DNA of 58,132 nt from positions 1-58,132 of the forward strand of contig CANFKS010000010.1 in NCBI GenBank assembly GCA_947447625.1. The letters run 5' to 3'. Below the pieces are notes generated by a model. That model saw nothing but the letters and a program-made list of their open reading frames with translations. It was not told where the DNA came from and did no database searches. The position numbers and the translations under genes are program-made. The first letter of the stretch is position 1. Every line of letters begins with the position of its first letter. The stretch comes from Rhodospirillales bacterium. Lineage in GTDB: Bacteria; Pseudomonadota; Alphaproteobacteria; Acetobacterales; Acetobacteraceae. Positions 42,966-50,249 of the stretch are shown here, piece after piece.

Positions 42966-43427
42966 TCAGATCGGATCGAGCACGACCACCGGGATTTGGC
43001 GGCCGGTGGCTTTGCGCTGGTAATCCGCGAACGGCGGCCAGATCACGACGGCTTTTTCCCACAATACTGCCCGTTCCGGGTCCGCCGCCGTGCGGGCGCG
43101 CACTGTCAGTGTCCGGGTGCCAACCTGCAGTTCGGCTTCGGGGTTGGCGAGCAGGTTGCGATACCAGCCCGGGTGCTCCGGAGCGCCGCCCTTGGAGGCG
43201 ATGATGAAGTAGCTGTTGCCGGTTTCGCCGTAGAACAGCGGGAAGATGTATTTCTCGCCCGATTTGCGCCCGGTGGTGGTGAGCAGCAGCGATTGCACCG
43301 ACATTTCGGGGACGTTGGGATTTTTGATGGTGTACATATGCCCATCGGTGCCGCCGCTGGAGAGGTAGCGGGCGACGTGATCCAGCATCCATTGCGGCAG
43401 GTTGGGCGCGACTTTGGCGTCGGACAT
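42966..43427 (-). CDS. Nitroreductase/deazaflavin-dependent (DDN-like) family protein
   Basis: A 153-residue protein of the F420/deazaflavin-dependent nitroreductase (split beta-barrel) family. Signature parts are LLLTTTGRKSGEKYIFPLFY (about residues 47-66), YFIIASKGGAPEHPGWYRNL and NPEAELQVGTRTLTVRAR. Members in actinobacteria use F420; proteobacterial relatives may use another flavin or haem, so the cofactor is uncertain. The gene stands alone, convergent with the acyl-CoA ligase gene. Confidence 0.85.
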   Translation of the reverse strand: MSDAKVAPNLPQWMLDHVARYLSSGGTDGHMYTIKNPNVPEMSVQSLLLTTTGRKSGEKYIFPLFYGETGNSYFIIASKGGAPEHPGWYRNLLANPEAELQVGTRTLTVRARTAADPERAVLWEKAVVIWPPFADYQRKATGRQIPVVVLDPI

Positions 43428-43642
43428 GAGGGTTCCTCAGGTTGCGTATGAGATCACGGTAGCCCAGCTGGCCGCGATGGCCAACCACGACAGGTCTGTT
43501 GCCGATAACGCAACGAACGGCCCGGAAAACGGCTCGTCCGTGACGACAGGGCGACCAGCACTGTCACGCACCGGTCAGGCTGGTTTGGGGCTGGCACGCC
43601 GGCGTGTGTTGCAGGGCGTGGCCGGACCCGGCGCCTCCGTCC

Positions 43643-44728
43643 TCACCGCCAAGGCTCCACCAATATCTTCGCATGCCGCTCCGGATTGGCGAGATCGCGA
43701 AACGCCCCAGCCACCCCGTCAAGCCCCACCTTGCCGGTGATCAGCGGTGCCACCTCGATCATCCCCTCCGCGATATGATGCAGACTATCCGCGAATTCCT
43801 CCGGGCTATAGCCCAGCACAAACTGCAGATTGAGCTGCCGTGCGATGCCGAAAAACGGCTCGAAACTATCGGTCTCCATGCACACGCCGACCACCACGAT
43901 CCGCGCCCATTGCGCCGCCCCCAGCATCATCTGGTTGATCACTCCCGGCACACCGACGCATTCGAACAACACCGCCGGCCGCAATTTCGGCCCGTTGCCG
44001 AACAGCGCCGCAAACCGGCTGCCGTCATATCCCTCCGGCGTCGCGATCTCGGCCCATTTCGTATAGGGCGACCCTTCGGCCGGATCGACCACGATATCCG
44101 CCCCCATCCTGAGCGCAAGCGCCCGCCGCGCCGGCGAGAAATCCGCCGCGATGATCGGATGCACGCCCTTGATCTTCAGCCCGGCAATCACCGCCAACCC
44201 CACCGGCCCGCACCCGATCACCAGCGGCACATCGTCCGCCGTCAACCGCGCATGCTGCACCGCATGCCACCCCACCGCCATCGGCTCGGTCAACGCCGCA
44301 TGCTCCGACGACAACCCGTTCTTCACCGGCAGCAACATCCGCTCCGCCAGCGCCATATGCTCGCTGAACCCCCCGGCGACATCCGGGTTGTACCCCATCC
44401 CCTGCACCGCCCGCTCCGTGATCGTCAGCGGCATCGACACCACCCGCGTGCCCGCCTTCAGCGCCTTGCTCGTGTCAGGCCCATGCTCGACGATTTCGCA
44501 ACAGAACTCATGCCCGAACACCACATCCCGGTCCGGATTCATCTCGAACCGCCCGCCCGAGCGCTGCGCCACGGCGGCGAACTGGCGCGGAAACTTCGCC
44601 GCATGAAGATCCGAACCACAGATCCCGCAGCACAATGTCTTGACCAGCACCTGGCCCGCCCGCGGCACCGGATCGGCGATCCGATCAACGACAATGGCCT
44701 CGGCCTTACGAAAAATAGCAGCGCGCAT
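43643..44728 (-). CDS. Zinc-binding alcohol dehydrogenase family protein
   Basis: A 361-residue medium-chain dehydrogenase. The catalytic zinc residues are in CCGICGSDLHA and FGHEFCCEIVE (Cys and His-Glu). The structural zinc cluster of four cysteines is absent. The nucleotide-binding motif is VIGCGPVGLAVIAGLKIKG, followed by IIAADFSPARRALALRMGAD where the Asp suggests NAD rather than NADP. The substrate is unknown; related proteins act on sugar alcohols or aliphatic alcohols. It lies alone, upstream of a 215-base gap before the nitroreductase-like gene. Confidence 0.87.
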   Translation of the reverse strand: MRAAIFRKAEAIVVDRIADPVPRAGQVLVKTLCCGICGSDLHAAKFPRQFAAVAQRSGGRFEMNPDRDVVFGHEFCCEIVEHGPDTSKALKAGTRVVSMPLTITERAVQGMGYNPDVAGGFSEHMALAERMLLPVKNGLSSEHAALTEPMAVGWHAVQHARLTADDVPLVIGCGPVGLAVIAGLKIKGVHPIIAADFSPARRALALRMGADIVVDPAEGSPYTKWAEIATPEGYDGSRFAALFGNGPKLRPAVLFECVGVPGVINQMMLGAAQWARIVVVGVCMETDSFEPFFGIARQLNLQFVLGYSPEEFADSLHHIAEGMIEVAPLITGKVGLDGVAGAFRDLANPERHAKILVEPWR

Positions 44729-44800
44729 CCCGGCATCCCCTTGCTTTATCGCGCGATTAGAATCGATTTCGCCCGTCCGGGGAAGCCCGCCTCACCTCCA

Positions 44801-45616
44801 TCAATGCGGCGCGTCGGGATCGCCCAGGAACGGATACGGCCCCGGATACGCGTCAACATATCCGGTGTGCGAAACGATCGTGCTGCCGAGCCAGCTATGC
44901 ACCTGGAACGCCGCCGGCTCCAGATACCATTTCCCCACCAGCCCCGGATTGGCCAGATCAAGCTCCACCTGGTGCGCCACCCCGGGGCAGATCGTCCCGA
45001 TCGCATGCGCCACCGGCGCCGTCACCGGCCGATGATGATGCCCGCAAACAATCCGGATCACCTGACGATGCCGCGCGATCAGAGCCGTGAATGCGGCGGC
45101 ATTCTGCAGCCCGATCGCGTCATTGATGCCGCAATCGAACGGCGGATGATGCATCGCGATCATTGTCGGCCGATCCGGCTGCTCCGCCAGCCGCGCCTCC
45201 AGCCACGCCATCCGCGCATCGCACATCTCGCCCGCGGGGCTGCCGAAAATCACCGTATCGAGCATGACGAGCCGCACGCGCAGGTGCTCGACCGTATACT
45301 GCACAAACTCGGGATGATCCGTCACGCCGGGCAGATGCGCCAACTGACTGCGGAAATTGTCCCGCCGGTCGTGATTGCCGGGAATGACATACACCGGCGC
45401 CGTCTGGGTCTCCCGGATGATCCCGGCCAGCAGATCATACGCGCCGGGCAACCCGTTGTCGGAGAGATCGCCGGTGATCAACACCGCATCCGCTGCCGGC
45501 CGAAACCGCCCGACGGCCCGCAGCGCGCGTTCGGCCAGGGTATTGGTCTCGCATCGTCCCATCGCCATCCGGCCATAAGGAACGCAGTGCAGGTCGGTAA
45601 GCTGAATGATATGCAT
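44801..45616 (-). CDS. Calcineurin-like metallophosphoesterase (CpdA / cyclic nucleotide phosphodiesterase type)
   Basis: A 271-residue class III phosphodiesterase-like enzyme. Metal motifs are complete: TDLHC (D-x-H), LITGDLSDNG, VIPGNHDRRDNF, MHHPPFDCGI and CGHHHRPV. These match CpdA and GpdQ-type enzymes that hydrolyse cyclic AMP or glycerophosphodiesters. ATG at 45616 is preferred because the first motif follows within ten residues and AAGGAGC is upstream; a longer frame to 45766 has no Shine-Dalgarno. Divergent from the MarR gene across 196 bases. Confidence 0.87.
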   Translation of the reverse strand: MHIIQLTDLHCVPYGRMAMGRCETNTLAERALRAVGRFRPAADAVLITGDLSDNGLPGAYDLLAGIIRETQTAPVYVIPGNHDRRDNFRSQLAHLPGVTDHPEFVQYTVEHLRVRLVMLDTVIFGSPAGEMCDARMAWLEARLAEQPDRPTMIAMHHPPFDCGINDAIGLQNAAAFTALIARHRQVIRIVCGHHHRPVTAPVAHAIGTICPGVAHQVELDLANPGLVGKWYLEPAAFQVHSWLGSTIVSHTGYVDAYPGPYPFLGDPDAPH

Positions 45617-45788
45617 GACGTTCGTTGCTCCTTCCATCTGGTAATGGCACGCCCCGAAGCCGGAATCCATTGCCGGCAGCCGGATCGATACCCCGCTGGG
45701 CGAAATCGCCATCCACGCCGTGCACCATGCCTGAGGCTGCGCCGCTCTGCGCTGCATCATCCGCATGGCTGATTGGGTGCCCGGTTAA

Positions 45789-45807
45789 GATAACGCTGCT
45801 TATTATC
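45789..45807. promoter_or_regulatory. Candidate MarR operator
   Basis: Inverted repeat GATAA (45789-45793) and TTATC (45803-45807) with a 9-base spacer, ending 5 bases before the MarR start codon. Size and position suit autorepression by a MarR dimer. No Shine-Dalgarno is visible before this ATG, so translation may be leaderless. Confidence 0.4.
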
Positions 45808-45812
45808 ATAGA

Positions 45813-46271
45813 ATGCCGAACGAGCCCGACCTGCTCTTCCTCCTGCACGACGTCGCCCGCCATCTGCGGCTCGATGCGGATCGTCGCGCCTCGGCCTATG
45901 GCCTCACCCGGGCGCAATGGGTCATCCTGATGTGGCTCGATCGCCAGCCCGGCCTGTCGCAAAAGGAACTCGCCGAAATCGTCGAGGTCGAACCCATCAC
46001 CGTCGGCCGCCTGATCGACCGCCTCGAAGCCCGCGAATTCGTCGAACGCCGCGCCGACCCGCAGGACCGCCGGATCTGGCGCCTCCATCTCCGCCCTGCC
46101 GCCGTGCCAGTGCTGCGCGCGCTGCAGGATGAACGCAGTGCCATGCTGCAAATGGTCGGTTCCGGCCTCGACGCCGCAACCATCGCCACATTGAAGACAG
46201 GGCTGGCGCGCATGAAAACCAACGTTGTCGCTGACCTGCGCTGCAAGTCGCTCGAAAAGGATATCGCCTGA
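45813..46271 (+). CDS. MarR family transcriptional regulator
   Basis: A 152-residue winged-helix regulator of the MarR type. The DNA-binding region is LSQKELAEIVEVEPITVGRL followed by IDRLEAREFVERRADPQDRR, where the DxR wing is diagnostic. N- and C-terminal helices form the dimer. It is coupled to the HlyD gene by a 1-base overlap, so it probably represses that operon and responds to an exported compound. The effector is unknown. Confidence 0.9.
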   Translation: MPNEPDLLFLLHDVARHLRLDADRRASAYGLTRAQWVILMWLDRQPGLSQKELAEIVEVEPITVGRLIDRLEAREFVERRADPQDRRIWRLHLRPAAVPVLRALQDERSAMLQMVGSGLDAATIATLKTGLARMKTNVVADLRCKSLEKDIA

Positions 46272-47374
46272 TGTCGCAAACCGCCACCGCTCCAGGGACC
46301 GGCCCCCGCCTGCTGCCGACCGACACGCCCCTTCAGCGCGAGGCGCGCAGCAAGCTGTTGCGGCCCCTGCTCATGCTCGGCGGCGTGCTTGTCGTCGCCG
46401 TGGGCTCCTTCATGTTCTGGCTGCAAGGCGGGCGGTTCATCTCCATCGACAACGCCTATGTCCGCGCCGCCAAACTCGCCGTCGCCACCGACATCGCCGG
46501 CATCGTTGCCGAAGTCGCGGTCAAGGAAGGCCAGCGCGTCAAAAAAGGCGACCTGCTGTTCCGCCTTGAGCCCGCCCACTACCAAAACATCCTCGCCGGC
46601 GCCGAAGCCAACCTCGCTCAAACGGCCCTGTCGATGGAGGCGATGAAGCGCGACTACCAGCGCATGCTGCGCGATATCGACACCAAACTCGCCGTCGTCC
46701 AGTCGGATCAGGCGAGTTTTGACCGCTTCGCCAACCTCGTCAAAGGCGGCGGCGTCACCCGCGCTGAATATGACGACGCCCGGTTCAGACTCGCCGCCAA
46801 CCAGGCCGCGGTCGCCAGCCTGCGCGTCCTCGCCGAGGTCCAACTCGCCCGCCTCGGCGGCAACCCGGACATCGATGTGCGGCTCACCCCGCAATATCTC
46901 CAGGCCAAGGCCCAGGTCGACGAAGCCCGCCGCCAATTGTCCCACACCCAGGTCCACGCCCCGTTCACCGGCGTTGCCACCCAGGTCGAAACCATGCAGC
47001 CCGGCATGTATCTCGCCGCCGCCACCGCCGGCATCGGCCTCGTCTCCTCCGAGCGCTTCTGGATCGACGCCAGCCCCAAGGAAACCGACCTCACCTTCGT
47101 CAAGCCCGGCGACCACGTCGACTTCACCGTCGACACCTATCCGGGTCGCATCTGGAAGGGCAAGGTCGAGTCGATCGCCCCGGCCTCGGGCGCCGAATTC
47201 TCCATCCTTCCGGCGCAGAACGCGTCCGGCAACTGGGTCAAGGTCGTCCAGCGCAACCCGATCCGCATCGCCGTCGAACCCAGGGCCGACGATCCGCCGC
47301 TGCGCGCCGGCATGAGCGTGGTGGTCGATATCGACACCGGCCATATCCGCCATTGGCGTGACCTGATGCCCTGA
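46271..47374 (+). CDS. HlyD/EmrA family membrane fusion protein
   Basis: A 367-residue periplasmic adaptor with one N-terminal membrane segment (LLMLGGVLVVAVGSFMFWL, about residues 35-53). Lipoyl halves are IVAEVAVKEGQRVKKGDLLF and VHAPFTGVATQVETMQPGMY, joined by an alpha-helical hairpin of about 120 residues. The beta-barrel segment WIDASPKETDLTFVKPGDHV is as in EmrA, which works with an MFS exporter (EmrB) and TolC. No exporter gene follows; the next gene is Hsp33. The plus-strand base skew flips right after this gene, so the partner may have been separated by a rearrangement. Confidence 0.9.
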   Translation: MSQTATAPGTGPRLLPTDTPLQREARSKLLRPLLMLGGVLVVAVGSFMFWLQGGRFISIDNAYVRAAKLAVATDIAGIVAEVAVKEGQRVKKGDLLFRLEPAHYQNILAGAEANLAQTALSMEAMKRDYQRMLRDIDTKLAVVQSDQASFDRFANLVKGGGVTRAEYDDARFRLAANQAAVASLRVLAEVQLARLGGNPDIDVRLTPQYLQAKAQVDEARRQLSHTQVHAPFTGVATQVETMQPGMYLAAATAGIGLVSSERFWIDASPKETDLTFVKPGDHVDFTVDTYPGRIWKGKVESIAPASGAEFSILPAQNASGNWVKVVQRNPIRIAVEPRADDPPLRAGMSVVVDIDTGHIRHWRDLMP

Positions 47375-47394
47375 TCGGCCAGCCCCAGCGTGCG

Positions 47395-47427
47395 CGCCCT
47401 GCAGAGGTGGGCGTGGGGCGCAGGGCG
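47395..47427. terminator. Possible weak hairpin after the HlyD gene
   Basis: CGCCCTGC (47395-47402) can pair with GCAGGGCG (47420-47427) across a 17-base loop. It lacks a T run, so this is a weak candidate only. Confidence 0.25.
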
Positions 47428-47481
47428 GGATTGAGGTGGATCGGCGGTGGCAATTGCCTGCGGGTGTCCTATCTAGGGCGG

Positions 47482-48438
47482 ATGACTGATACACCTGCCT
47501 TTCTCGATGCCGGCCGGCCGGATGTGCCGGATAGTGTTGTCCCGCGTGGCGTCACCCCGTTTTTCCTGCCGCAGCGCCCGGTGCGCGGGCGATTGGTGAA
47601 ACTCGGGGTTTTGGCCGATGCGCTGTTGTGCCGGCATGACACGCCCGATCCGGTCACGCGGCTGCGTGGCGAGGCGTTGGCGCTGGTGGCGGCTTTGGCG
47701 AGTGCGTTGAAGTTCAAGGGCTCATTCAGCCTGCATTCCAAAGGCGATGGGGCGGTGCCGATGTTGCTGGCGGATTGCACCGACACCGGGGCGCTGCGCG
47801 GCTACGCGCGCGTGGAACCGGAGCGGTTGGCAGCGCTGTTGGAGCGGCAGGCCGAGCCGTCGGCGGGGGCGTTGCTGGGCGAGGGCTATCTGGCGTTCAC
47901 GGTCGACCAGGGCCCTGACATGGAGCGCCACCAGGGCCTGGTGGCGATCGAGGGCGGGAGCCTCGGGGAGATGGCGCTGCATTACTTCGATACCTCGGAG
48001 CAGATCCCCTGTTTTCTGCGCCTGGCCTGCGCCCGGACTGAGGCAGGATGGCGTGCGAGTGCGCTGATATTGGAAAAAATCGCCGGTGCCGGCGGGGTTG
48101 ATCCGGAGTTGGACAGCCAGGTGGCGGACGAGCATTGGGGAACCGCGACCATATTGGCGGAGACGGTGACGGACGCTGAGTTGTTGGATGATGCGTTGGA
48201 GCCGGAGGATTTGTTGTATCGGCTGTTCCATACCGAGGGGGTGGCCGCCGATTTCTCGCGTGCGCTGGCCTTTGGCTGCCGGTGTTCGCGCCAGCGGTTG
48301 TCGGGGCTGCTGGAGACGTTTCCGGAGGAGGATCTCGATCACATGGCGATTGATGGGGAGATCATCATGACATGTGAGTTCTGCAACCATGATTTTCGTT
48401 TTCCGCGGGCGGCCGTGCGGCGCGCCGACGCGTCGTGA
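47482..48438 (+). CDS. hslO: Redox-regulated chaperone Hsp33
   Basis: The 318-residue Hsp33 is a holdase activated by oxidation and heat. Its zinc-binding redox switch is complete: CRC at residues 266-268 and CEFC at 298-301. Family segments include FKGSFSLHSKGDGAVPMLLA, and MALHYFDTSEQIPCFLRLA. ATG at 47482 is used; an in-frame extension upstream lacks similarity. It is coupled to a lipoprotein gene whose GTG overlaps its stop, and lies two genes from clpB, so chaperones cluster here. Confidence 0.94.
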   Translation: MTDTPAFLDAGRPDVPDSVVPRGVTPFFLPQRPVRGRLVKLGVLADALLCRHDTPDPVTRLRGEALALVAALASALKFKGSFSLHSKGDGAVPMLLADCTDTGALRGYARVEPERLAALLERQAEPSAGALLGEGYLAFTVDQGPDMERHQGLVAIEGGSLGEMALHYFDTSEQIPCFLRLACARTEAGWRASALILEKIAGAGGVDPELDSQVADEHWGTATILAETVTDAELLDDALEPEDLLYRLFHTEGVAADFSRALAFGCRCSRQRLSGLLETFPEEDLDHMAIDGEIIMTCEFCNHDFRFPRAAVRRADAS

Positions 48439-49202
48439 AGGTGGGGCGTTTCGTGAAGTCAGGTCGGGCGATGATGGTGATGCGGTTGCTGGCGTTCGCG
48501 CTGGTGGTGGTGTTGAGCGGCTGCGCGAAGCCCGAGAAGCCGGTGTTCGAGGCGTTTGATTTCGATTACCTGACAAAAATCAAGCTCGATGTCGGAGCGA
48601 TCGAGGTTGATGACGGATGGGTGCCGCGGGGGAGTGCGCGCCATGTGGAATATCTCGCGCCGACGCGGCCGGCCAAGGCGATGCGGTTGATGGCGGAGCA
48701 ACGGCTGGTGCCTGGGGGAGCAGCGGGGACGGCGGCGCTGCGGATCGACGATGCGTCGATTGTTTTGTATCGAGGGCGCTTCGAGGGCAATTTCGCTGTC
48801 CATCTGGATGTGTTGGACGCGGACGGGCAGCAGGTCGGGATGGTGAATGCCCGGGTGCGGGACAGCGAGGCGGCGCGGGACGAAGAGGATGCAACAACGT
48901 CTCAGGTGGATATCGAGACCTTGATGCGCCGGATGATGGACAAGCTGAATATCGAGTTCGAGTATCAGGTGCGTCAGGCGCTGAAGGCGAAATTGCAGAC
49001 CACGACGCCGGTCGCGCCGAAGCCCGAGGCGGTGGAGACGCAGGATTTGAGCGCGGTGCCGACGGGTGCGCCTTCGGTTCCGGCCGGTGCTCCGGTGTTG
49101 GCTCCGGCCGTTCCGGGGGCTGGAGTGGCGCCGCCGACGATGTCGCCGCAGCCGGGGAATTTTCCGATGCCCTTGAAGTTGACGCCGCCGGCGCGGCCTT
49201 GA
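48435..49202 (+). CDS. Lipoprotein of unknown function
   Basis: A 255-residue protein with a lipobox (LALVVVLSGCAKP style; Cys about residue 30) after a hydrophobic signal, so it is anchored in a membrane facing the periplasm. The middle region (YLAPTRPAKAMRLMAEQRL and VDIETLMRRMMDKLNIEFEY) shows alternating strands and a helix. The C-terminal 70 residues are Pro/Ala-rich and probably disordered. I do not recognise a family. The GTG at 48435 overlaps the hslO stop; ATG at 48471 would give a shorter, more typical signal peptide and is a good alternative start. Confidence 0.7.
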   Translation: MKVGRFVKSGRAMMVMRLLAFALVVVLSGCAKPEKPVFEAFDFDYLTKIKLDVGAIEVDDGWVPRGSARHVEYLAPTRPAKAMRLMAEQRLVPGGAAGTAALRIDDASIVLYRGRFEGNFAVHLDVLDADGQQVGMVNARVRDSEAARDEEDATTSQVDIETLMRRMMDKLNIEFEYQVRQALKAKLQTTTPVAPKPEAVETQDLSAVPTGAPSVPAGAPVLAPAVPGAGVAPPTMSPQPGNFPMPLKLTPPARP

Positions 49203-49242
49203 TGGCTGTTGGGTTGAAGGTGCTGTCGTTGCAGCCTGGCGC

Positions 49243-50121
49243 GTGAGCGGGGCGATCGTCAGCGATCGGGTTGTTGCGGGGATCGGGCTGGGGGTTCTGG
49301 CGTATTCGTTGTTCGGCACGCACGACGCCGCGAACAAGTGGCTGGCGGCGAGTTTGCCGGTTTGGCAGGTGTTGTTTTTCCGCAGTTCGACGATCGTGCT
49401 GGGCGCCTTGGTGTTCGGGCGGGGGGCGCTGCTGGCGCGGGTGGTGCAGACGCCGCTGAAGTGGCAGTTGTTGTCCCGCGGGGCGCTGACGCTGGTGGCG
49501 TGGCTGCTATATTACTCGGCGTCGCGGGATTTGCCGTTGGCGCAGTTGATGACGCTGTATTTCAGTTCGCCGATTATTGTGGCCGCGCTCGCGGTGCCGG
49601 TATTGGGGGAGCGGGTTTCGGCGGTGCGGTGGCTGGCGTTGGGGGTGGGGTTTTCGGGGGTGTTGCTGGCGAGCGATCCGCTCGGGGTGCAGGCCTCGCT
49701 CGCCACCGCGATGGTGCTGGGGGCGGCGGTGTTGTGGGCGGTGGCGATCGTGCTGATGCGGGTGATTGCGCGGCGGGAGAGTTCGCTGGTGCAGATGTTC
49801 TATCAGAACATGTTGTTCGTGGTGGTGACGGGCTCCGTGAGCCTGTTCCTCTGGACGCCGCCGACCCCGTTCGAGTTCGGGTTGCTGGTATTGATCGGGG
49901 TGTTCGGCGGCGCCGGGCAGTTCATCCTGTTCGAGGGGATCAGGCTGGCGCCGGCGTCGGTGATGTCGACGGTGGAGTATACCGGGCTGCTGTGGGCGTT
50001 TTTGCTCGGATATCTGGTATGGGGGGATGTCCCATCGGTGGCGACATGGGCGGGGGCGGGGTTGATATTCGGGTCGGGGATATTTCTGCTGGCGATGGAG
50101 CGGCGGCGGGCGCGGGTTTAG
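49243..50121 (+). CDS. EamA/DMT family transporter
   Basis: A 292-residue protein with about ten hydrophobic helices in two EamA repeats, typical of drug/metabolite exporters. The N-terminal repeat has AYSLFGTHDAANKWLAASLP, and LPLAQLMTLYFSSPIIVAAL ends it with the EamA motif; the second repeat has APASVMSTVEYTGLLWAFLL and YLVWGDVP. These features suit the S-adenosylmethionine/nucleotide-sugar type cluster, but the substrate is unknown. GTG at 49243 is used. Confidence 0.85.
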   Translation: MSGAIVSDRVVAGIGLGVLAYSLFGTHDAANKWLAASLPVWQVLFFRSSTIVLGALVFGRGALLARVVQTPLKWQLLSRGALTLVAWLLYYSASRDLPLAQLMTLYFSSPIIVAALAVPVLGERVSAVRWLALGVGFSGVLLASDPLGVQASLATAMVLGAAVLWAVAIVLMRVIARRESSLVQMFYQNMLFVVVTGSVSLFLWTPPTPFEFGLLVLIGVFGGAGQFILFEGIRLAPASVMSTVEYTGLLWAFLLGYLVWGDVPSVATWAGAGLIFGSGIFLLAMERRRARV

Positions 50122-50143
50122 CGCCGGGGGGAGACGTGGGGGG

Positions 50144-50172
50144 CTTGAGTCGGTGGGGATGGGTTCCCATGT
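50144..50172 (+). promoter_or_regulatory. Candidate sigma-32 (RpoH) heat-shock promoter of clpB
   Basis: CTTGAG (50144-50149), a 16-base spacer and CCCATGT (50166-50172) match the alphaproteobacterial RpoH consensus (CTTGAA, about 16-18 bases, CCCCAT) upstream of the clpB start. ClpB is a classic heat-shock gene, which supports this. Confidence 0.6.
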
Positions 50173-50249
50173 CGTGGGTCGAGAGGTCGGTGCCGTTGCC
50201 TCATGCAGGGACGGCCGGGAGCCTCGTCGATTGAGAAAGGTATTCGGAC

